A DNA stretch of 64,000 nucleotides from Moricandia arvensis (taxonomy: Eukaryota; Streptophyta; Magnoliopsida; Brassicales; Brassicaceae): assembly GCA_905132765.1 (NCBI GenBank), contig CAJHQP010000044.1:310001-374000 (forward strand). The letters run 5' to 3'. The position numbers were made by a program, and so were the translations under genes. The notes below the pieces were generated by a model. It was not told the DNA's origin. It did no database searches and saw nothing but the letters and a program-made list of their open reading frames with translations. How positions within the stretch are numbered: the first letter of the stretch is position 1; each line of letters begins with the position of its first letter. Positions 56,339 through 64,000 of this stretch are shown here, in pieces.

Positions 56339-58002
56339 ATGGGTAAGCAGAACTTTTTAACCCCAGACACGTTGGACAGACACAAAAAAAAATCAGACAA
56401 ACCGATATTTCAAAGAGAGGCCAAGGTAAGTCCTATACTTGAAAAGTTTGTTTATAAATCATCTCCCACTGGTATGATGCACTTGTCTGTGTCCCAGGAT
56501 GTTACTACAGGTCGTGATGAACATAAGGCCAGAGAAGAAGAGTCAAAAGTAGTAAATCTTTCAATGGACCACAAAGAGGCTCAATGCACAAATCTGTCCA
56601 TACCATCAAGCATGAGAAACACTGAACAAGGTAAGTGTTCTAGTCCAAACATTTTAAAGGATCAGACATGTTATAGATGTCATAAAAGAGGACACTTTGC
56701 TGTTACTTGTCCATCTAAGAAAGTATTAAAAGAAACATCACTAGAAGAGAAAACAGAATTTTCAAAAATGAGTGATAGTTTAATTCAATCTGATTTGTTG
56801 GTTCCAAATTCTAGTTTCATGCACTTGTCCTTGTCAAGAGGTGATGTAACAGGAACCAATGAGGATGATGAGACACAAGGAGAGGAACAATCAGGCGTAA
56901 TCCTTGTGATGGACCAGAAGATAGTTCAAGACACAATGCAGTCTATGTTGCTTAAAGAAGCAAAACCAGTCCTTAAAGTATCCCACCAAGGTAAGTGTCT
57001 AACACCACCTTTAGATACTAGCACTGACGTGTGTGTTCTTGATATAGGGAGCATGAATGAAAGCTATATGCTTACTGAAGTTCCAAGGAAGGAACCAGTC
57101 CATAAGCTCAGCAATGAACCACCTCACAAGTGGAAGCCAAAATTTGAACAATGTCTTAATCAAATGCCATGTCTTAAGGTATGTTTCACATTAGACCAGA
57201 AATATATTATTAACTCCATGACAAGATTAAATCACTTGTCTTGCCCAAGAGTATGTGAAATAGGTTCAGGAACAAACGAGGAGTACACTTCTCCAATGAA
57301 AGAGGTGCCAACCATGATGTTAATGGGTGCTAGACAAGTACAAAGAATTGCTGAATCAAGGCAATTCAAGGTCAGTCTAAGCAAGGTAAATTTTTCTAGT
57401 TTGAGCTCGTCCTTATCAATTTATAAAGCAGATATCATGCACTTGTCTTTGCCAGAAAGTTTTGATCCAGGAATAAGACAAGAAGAAGGACATCCAAACC
57501 GATATCAAGAGTTGCAAAGGAGGCAGCCAACAAAAACAAGTTATCCAAAGAATAAAATAATTTCTCAACTTGTTGAAGCTATCAAAGTAAGTCTGGAAAT
57601 GTCACATTATGCTTATCAGTGTCCAAACACAGATATGATTCACTTGATTTTTGGCCAGAATGTTAAGATCATTGCAGGTTGCAAAGAAGAAAGCTTCAAA
57701 GAGATCCCACCGGATCATTTTTTGTTACTAGGAGAATCAACTCCAAGGAAGACCAGAAACATTGCCACCAAAACATTGAAGGAGAATACACCCCAGATGA
57801 GACACAATGACCATAACCATATCAGAGGCGTGATCCTTTCACAATTTTTCAAAGAAGAGCCACCAGATGCACCATGCATCACCAAACCGAAATTTTATCA
57901 CGGTAAGGTTCTAGACTCTCAAAAGAAAATGAAATCTGACTTGCTATATCTTGGTGAAGGTTATCCAGTTTTGAGGACAAAACCTTTACGAGAGGGAGGG
58001 AA
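56339..58002 (+). CDS. gag C-terminal frame with CCHC zinc knuckle
   Basis: A long open frame, MGKQNFLTPDTLDRHKKK.., with a zinc knuckle CYRCHKRGHFAVTC (C-x2-C-x4-H-x4-C) near residue 111. This is the nucleocapsid signature for binding the element's RNA. The rest is hydrophilic, with recurring Met-His-Leu-Ser (MHLS) phrases and no protease or polymerase. Near its end LSQFFKEEPPDAPC and LYLGEGYPVLRTKPLREGGN resemble tails seen in Brassicaceae gypsy polyproteins (from memory). The frame crosses the purine tract and the LTR boundary and stops at 58156. It is intact while the capsid part upstream is broken, which is odd. Confidence 0.6.
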
Positions 58003-59334
58003 TGTTGCGGCCAACAAACCAGTAGCTGATCCAGAGGTCAACCCAATGTCCTACTCAACCAGCCATGGCGCTAACCAGGATATATGTGCACTAAAAATGC
58101 CATATATTTCAAACCAGGAGGGTTTTAATCACGAGGCCAATTTTCATGGATTCTAAACTCAAGAAGGAGTCCAGCCCATTTTGAAGCGGACCAAAATATT
58201 CACTGGTCCAGGAGTTATGGATTTTACAAAATGGAGGTTTGTCAGCCCATTCATCCGCGAGTACTTGACTTTGGAGAGGATCCAAGCCCAATGAAGAAGC
58301 GGCCTGACCCAAAGCCCATCATAGGATTCAAGATGGATTTCTCAGCTTTCCAGGAAGCCCAATATCAAGAGATTTTGTCACGGAAATTAGGAGTTATGAT
58401 CATTTTCCCAAAACCAGCCAAACCGAGCAGTTTATGGAAAGATTGGACAATCTTTCGGTTTGATCATCTACCAGCCAATCAATTCCGACAAGAAGACATT
58501 CTGATCAAACCAAGACTTCCAGAAGACTATTACAACCATTCAGAAGAGGGAGACACGTCCTTTCCATGCACCAGCAGCTATAGGATCAGGAGGATCTACA
58601 TTAACTCCAACTTGCCATATTTGGAGTTCCTTGCATTCAAAGCTCAACAGCTCTTTTCCCTTGAGCTTTTGCACGACCTTAAAACATTCCAAACCATACA
58701 GAAGGTCCCAAGGAAGCTCTCTTATCCCCTTAAACCGTCCAGGTTCAAGGCAAATCAACTTCCTCACTTGGAGCCACAAATCTCCAAGATTCCCCTCATT
58801 AAGCCTCCAACGGCTAGTTTTTCAATTCTTTTGATTTGTTTCCATTCTAATTATTTTAGAAAGTTAGGACCTTTGTATCTGAGCATTATATAAGCTCCTA
58901 GACGTCCACTGTAACCAGTACCCTCAATCATCAAGTTAATACAAGTTATTTCAGTTTATGCAAAAGTGTTCTTTGTGTAAAATATCGATCTTTAGGATTC
59001 AAAGTGAGATACTTTGTTGTCTTATTGATTTTGTGAGTCTAGTTTGTTTGTGCAAATCAAGAAAGCTCAGTACACAGGTTGAGAGAGTCAATCACATCGT
59101 CCATCATCCCACCAGATTGAGAGATTCAATCAAAACCATCATCCACCAATCCACTTCAAGTTCATCCTTTGATCAAGCTGAGAGTGATACACATCCAGCA
59201 GCTTGATTCCGCCATATCTATCCCTTTTACTTGTTTATTATTCTTGTTTTATTCATATCATTAACCTCATCTCATTTCGTTTGCATTTGTTTCAGGGTTG
59301 CAAGGTAGATTCTAGACATATCGGTTAATCGATC
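58003..59334 (+). repeat. 3' LTR of the gag-only element, truncated by 67 bp
   Basis: Matches 53451-54782. Its LTR-borne frame is broken by a stop at 58154-58156 and a 1-bp deletion near 58276; from there a frame (58231-58893) is otherwise shared with the 5' copy. It ends in CGATC, fused to the duplicated flank. Confidence 0.85.
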
Positions 59335-61174
59335 TTCTCTCCAAAACTACTAAAAACATTATAATAATATGTTGTGCTAAAAAGAATAGAAAAGATTGTC
59401 TTTTTCCTAAGAGATGGCAAATCATATAAATAATAGGTATTAGGTTGGCCAGGGGTAATCTTGTAATTATGTGAGACTTCTGGACTTCAAGTCGGTCACG
59501 AACAAGTCGGCTCATTCACTCACGTCACTGTCAATCGCTACCAACAAGGTGTTGTCGATCGACACACTTCCTAAATCTTGACTTTGACTGTTGATTCTTC
59601 AACAGCTACAAGTATCCTCATCATTAAGCTCCAGAAGCTCCATAATCTCCATATTTCTCCAAAACATACCTAGACCTGAAAAAACTCTAAAACAGACTCC
59701 AAACACACATAACAATATCTAAAACACACATATATTACGGGTGAAAACTGGTAAAATCCATACAATATCACCAACCTTTGAGATCGTTTGAGACCATATT
59801 AAGGAGGTGTAGGCGCATTCAAAGACTAAATGATTTCTTGATTCATGCAAGATACAACAAAGAAGACAAGTAGGCTTCATATCTAAACACCACGATACCA
59901 ACCAATCGAAGGTAGGGTTTCAATTTAGTGAACAACCAAACAATTATAACATGTTTAGGAGTAGAAGTTGTACTTCATACAGTAGAGTACCAAGTTACAT
60001 AAGTCTTGTTGCTTCCAAAAATTGGCTTAGATTTGAATGAATTATAATGCTTATCACCAATAAGTCAGACATAAATGTCACTTACTCCCAAAGATGTGAC
60101 AGAAGAGATGTTTACAAGCATCTCAAGCTCACGATCCGAATGAGGTGGTGGGAGATGACATTATCCATCGCGGTATAGCCTAGAGACAAGAGAGCTATGA
60201 GGAATACCCATAGTTACCACTAAAATATGTTTCATCACCTCTTGCAATTTTAATTCTCAAGAAATCTTTTGCAATATGGCTCGACGAAATCAAACATCGA
60301 CAAAGGTGTGTTAATCACAAAAATGTAATTTGAACATGATCCAACTCAAGAAATATGGACTATCACGACTCTGATCCAAAATAAGTAGTCAACTTTGACT
60401 ATGAAATGATAAACTCTGATCGGAGAAATCACACAAATGTGAAATCAAAGAGAACAATACAAACACAATTAGAATATTGAATCAATCAAAACAAAACAAA
60501 GCTCGACCGGAAGGAAATGTGATCGACCTAAAGTGCGAAGAAAAATCTAATGAAAAAAAAGTGAGACCAACTTTAATTGGAGAGAATGATCTTAGACTCG
60601 GACAAAGTCCTAGCTCAAATGATGAGACTAATGGTCAAATCAAGGAAAAATATGAAGAAACATAACATTATGAACAATCAGATGAACATATGTGATGATT
60701 GATTTAAAGTGAATCTAAACAAGCGGAAGGAACAAAAAGAGGTTCAATGAAGATTCTAGGAAAGCTCTGATACCATTTCAGATTCTTTCATTTTGATCAA
60801 GATCGAGAGAAAAAGATTGTGAAATCAATATTTATTAAAGTAAACAAAGAAGAGGAAGAGGTTGTTTAAATACATTTGTAAATCAAATTAACTACTAAAC
60901 CAACTTTTAACCATCTAAACCAACTATATATACACTCAAATATGGGACCATACCATAAAAACGTTGATCAGAGCTTCTCTATTTTCCCGGATACATCTGT
61001 ATAAGATGATATCTAAAAATTTGTTATTCTTGAAATTACAAATTTGAGAAGTTGAAGTTTCTTCGGCGTATGATATGTATCGAATTTTCCAGTTGTCATG
61101 GTTTTTTAACATCAAAATTAATTTCTGTTGAGGTCTAATGAAACACTAAAAATTAAAGTCCCATCGGACTCTAG
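59330..61174. repeat. Duplicated flank segment, copy 2 (1.84 kb)
   Basis: Copy of 51608-53450, joined to the truncated LTR at the shared CGATC. It ends ..ggactctag followed by ggaaacac, whereas copy 1 ends ..ggactctag followed by the LTR. It includes the second LINE fragment (59719-59901) and an intact antisense tRNA-Met primer site (60764-60775, minus strand TGGTATCAGAGC) belonging to an old copia remnant. Confidence 0.9.
59719..59901 (-). pseudogene. LINE zinc-binding (zf-RVT) fragment, copy 2
   Basis: Same 60-residue frame as 51996-52178; present because of the segment duplication. Confidence 0.6.
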
Positions 61175-61554
61175 GGAAACACATACAAAAGACTAGCAGA
61201 AACAACACTAAGAGAGAACAAAGAGAAGGAACAGCAAGAAACAACAACTAGCAAATATCAGTAGATACTTCAAGGAAAATATATGGCCAATGGATGCCCT
61301 TGACTGCAATGAGAGACTCAGGGAAATACGATTACACTTTAGTAGTGATGTGGTCATCAAAACAGCAGCTAAACCAGAGTCTCAGTAAACTGTATACCGA
61401 TCAATTTAGAGGTTCCAGCGATAGAGGCTCAGTAAAAGAAGTATATTCTTTAAGAACCAGGGCGTATTTCGATGTAAAACTAATTTTCAAGGATCATACA
61501 CTAATCAAGGAAGCACTAAGGCTTGGAATTACTAGAAACGATTCATGAAACAAA
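61175..61554. other. Unassigned sequence after the duplicated flank
   Basis: A small frame (61294-61548, MPLTAMRDSGKYDYTL..) is not a recognised family. This is the DNA that originally followed the flank segment before the gag-only element inserted. Confidence 0.4.
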
Positions 61555-62290
61555 AAGTTATGGATTTTACAAGTCAGGTCATCAACTCAGCATCCAGTGG
61601 GCCAGATCAGCCATATTTCAGTCCATACAAGTACAACAATGAAGTGGGCAAGATAAAAGAAACTTGTTATGTTAAAGAGGGTTTTAGGAGTCCAGAACAA
61701 GAAGAACCAAGACCGAAATCCAACCCAACCAAAAGATCTACTTGGTTTACTCAAATTGGCCAAACTGACATCAATTAGAGAAAGCCTTCAACCAATTCAA
61801 TTTGGTCCATACCAAACCTACTTGTGGAAGCCAGGAAATAATCCATACCATCCAGAATGTGTTCTAGGCGTCCTACCATGCTCCAGCATCCAGAGGATTA
61901 TGAGAATCCTTATTAACCCCAACTTGCCTTATTTGGAGCTTCTAGCATTCAAACCCCAATAGCTACTTCCTTATCACTTTATGCACGATATCAGCATCTT
62001 CCAAGACAAGATAATATCCGAAAGATAATATCCCTAAGGAAGCTCTATTATCCTCTTAAACCTTCCAGATTCAAAAAAACTCAAGCCAAGATAATATTCC
62101 AAAGATATCTCTCCAATGGCTATATTTCAATCATGATCAGCACCATTTAAGCCTTTTGTTTATTTTTGTTTCCTTTAGCTTCATATGACTGTTTGGTCTT
62201 GTCTCCAGGTTGTGCCCTATATAAACAGATCCATTTGTACACTTTAGAACCACATTTCAATCAACAAGGTAATACATAAATCATTTTTTT
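61555..62290 (+). mobile_element. Diverged LTR-like relative of the 53451-54849 LTR
   Basis: Starts with agttatggattttacaag, matching the LTR near 53663, and later encodes SSIQRIMRILINPNLPYLEL, parallel to SSYRIRRIYINSNLPYLEF in the LTR. A TATA box (CTATATAAAC) lies near 62220, in the equivalent place. Frames are broken (61545-61778, 61669-61962). It is probably part of an older LTR of the same superfamily; its borders are not resolved. Confidence 0.5.
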
Positions 62291-62401
62291 AAAGAGAGTT
62301 TCTTTGAGTGTTCTTGTCATTAGTTGCTTAAGTAAGAGAGTTGCTTCTGCCTCTATTGACACATGGTTCAAGATTGTTTATGGATTAAAGCAAGTCAGGA
62401 T

Positions 62402-64000
62402 TGTCATGTCCCCGATCCTAGATAGGATCGTTGGGACGGACCATGGTACAAGGACACGTACCAGCAAGGCCTTAGGGTCTAACCATGAAGTATCATGGTC
62501 CGGGAAGTAGGTTAAGTGCATAAGGAAGCTGCGACTTAACCAAAATGAGAAGGATAGAAGCTTAAGGGAGCTGGACAAGAGTATAGGCAGCTGGACAATG
62601 CGCGAATGAAGCTCGGACTAGCTGGAAGAAGCTCGACCAGCTAAGAGTAGCTCAGAGGTAGCTCACTCAAGGAAGATCAGCTAGCTGGAGCTGGTGGACT
62701 AGCTCACTCAGCTGGAGCAGCTAGTGGTCAGCTCATCTCACCTCGGTGGAGTGTTATGGTCCTGGCCGGTGTGGACGGGTCATGGTCGGTTATGGGTCTG
62801 GTTGGGTCTTACCTGATCCAGCAAGGGTCCGTGGGTCTTGACAATTGAACAAGGGATCCAGGAGGACATATGGGCCTATATCTAGACAGCCCACACGCCC
62901 ATGAGAGCAGTTGGGCGGTTTTGGGCAGAAAGGGTGAGAATGGGCAGTTGGACGGTTTTGGGCAGTTTTGTGCTCCCATTCGTGCCTGTTCGCCTAGGGG
63001 CAGTTACCCACGTCTTTCCCTATAAATATAAGGCCCTCTTGAAGAAATTAATCAATCAGAAACACTAGGCAAACCTCTGCCAAAATCCAGAGAGAAAAGA
63101 AAGAGAGAAGAACCGAGTTTGAAGGCTAGATCCGTGGGAGTCTTAAGGCGTGTGATCTCTCCAACCGTGTGGGTTCTGTGAAGATCAAGGCACAGACATG
63201 GATACCAGACAGAATTATTGTGGTAATCAGAAGGAGAAGGAGAAGGATTGTGGCCAGAAGGATCGATCCTCTAAGGTTAGTGGTGTGGATCATGTAAACC
63301 AAAGGCATGGACCATTGTGTGAAAACATGTGGTTTATGATCTCTGGAACTATGATAACGCCCATTTCTGTTTGTCTACTTTTATATCTTCCTCTCCTTAT
63401 AATTCTATGAGAGTTTGGCGATCAGAAAGGCCTTCCCATGGACCAAGCATAAGGCTGGTTCCATTGGACAGTTTTCGGTCAGAAATGAGTTCCATGAACC
63501 TAAACTACTTTATATGTGTTCAAATGGCTTGAAAACTTTAGGATATAAGTTTTAGGATTTATAAGAATTATTGGAAAAGACTACACACGATTTGGACTTG
63601 ATCTTCTCAAAAACCAGATTTTCGTCTTAGGATTGTTTGGGTCAGATCATAGGGTTAGAGATGGTTTCTGTTGATTCCGACTATGGATTCCTTCTAGTTA
63701 TGATTTATCATGAATTGTATTTAATTTTTGGATCACCTTTGAAAAAGGTTCATAGTTGGACCGAGATAGTTCCTTAGGCGCAGAACCATGCAATTGCTTA
63801 GGTTGTGGTTAGGTTATCGGACATATGATCAAGCTGATGTGCTTGTGTAGTTTCAGGTAAAGACATGGACCGTGGCAAGGCCAATGAACCGTGAGGACTC
63901 AGGCTGGAATGGATGTGTGTGTGGGTTAAGGGGTAGAAATGTTCAAGTTATGAACTTATGATAGCCTATTGTGCAACTTGAATCACATGAATACTTTGTA
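62402..64000 (+). mobile_element. Probable LTR of another retrotransposon, running off the window
   Basis: Starts TGTCATGTCCCCGATCC, a beginning I associate with plant gypsy LTRs. It has an AGCT-rich stretch (62600-62745, many agctgg/agctca units) and a TATA box CCCTATAAATATAAGG near 63020. No end, primer site or coding region is visible before the window ends. Small frames here show no recognisable family. Confidence 0.4.
62600..62745. repeat. AGCT-rich degenerate short tandem repeat
   Basis: Many spaced agct(g/c) units (gaagctcg, agctagctgg, agctcactca) within the putative LTR, upstream of its TATA box. Confidence 0.6.

Larger units (their letters stand above)
53451..59334 (+). mobile_element. 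gag-only LTR retrotransposon (TR-GAG-like) with 1.4-kb LTRs
   Basis: 5' LTR 53451-54849 (1,399 bp, TGTTGCGG..GTAACA), tRNA-iMet primer site 54852-54863 (TGGTATCAGAGC), gag-type internal region, purine tract AGAGGGAGGGAA (57991-58002) and 3' LTR from 58003. The 3' LTR is cut 67 bp short at CGATC (59330-59334). The internal region (about 3.15 kb) encodes gag-like sequence only; protease, reverse transcriptase and integrase are absent, so it would depend on a helper. The two LTRs differ at about 28 positions by eye over 1.33 kb. Confidence 0.85.

Overview
The window looks like transposon-dense chromosomal DNA of a Brassicaceae plant, most likely Brassica or a close relative. The evidence is AT-rich intergenic DNA, spliced genes with GT..AG introns, LTR retrotransposons primed by initiator-Met tRNA, Mutator-like elements (MULEs) that carry Ulp1/DUF1985 genes, and one host gene whose protein closely resembles Arabidopsis SWIM zinc-finger proteins as I remember them. 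The genus is an inference from family resemblance, not from a search. I see no rRNA, tRNA, CRISPR or bacterial-type genes.

Layout. 1-18.5 kb: AT-rich DNA that I read as head-to-tail Helitron-like copies on the minus strand, each with internal repeats of about 380 bp. A complete 8,967-bp MULE (2865-11831, 10-bp target duplication) sits inside the middle copy. It carries a plus-strand transposase and a convergent minus-strand DUF1985/Ulp1-protease gene (Kaonashi-type layout), and both are damaged. 18.5-19.1 kb: a 27-bp minisatellite. 20.7-23.6 kb: the only convincing host gene, a four-exon SWIM zinc-finger gene. 24-39 kb: a second, decayed Kaonashi-type MULE. Its transposase is split by a young, internally deleted Ty3/gypsy element (27684-32726, target duplication ATGAT), and a spliced DUF1985 pseudogene lies downstream on the minus strand. 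39-43 kb: a probable solo LTR and a nest of roughly 300-bp MULE-type MITEs with 9-bp target duplications. 44.1-49.5 kb: a complete but decayed Ty1/copia element on the minus strand (target duplication CACAT). 50-62 kb: LINE fragments and a gag-only LTR element with 1.4-kb LTRs, inside a rearrangement that duplicates 1.84 kb of flank and preserves the empty insertion site. 62.4 kb to the end: the start of another LTR.

Apart from the SWIM gene, essentially all coding sequence is mobile-element derived. Nested insertions can be ordered in time because several empty or paralogous sites survive in the same window. The most unusual observations are: a foldback of about 700 bp upstream of the MULE transposase; two MULEs each carrying its own reiterated short motif through its non-coding DNA; a gypsy polyprotein with no frameshift over 3.6 kb but three TGA stops at expected glycines; a conserved reading frame inside the LTRs of the gag-only element; and the CGATC-joined rearrangement around that element. 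I found no clearly new enzymatic or defence system.
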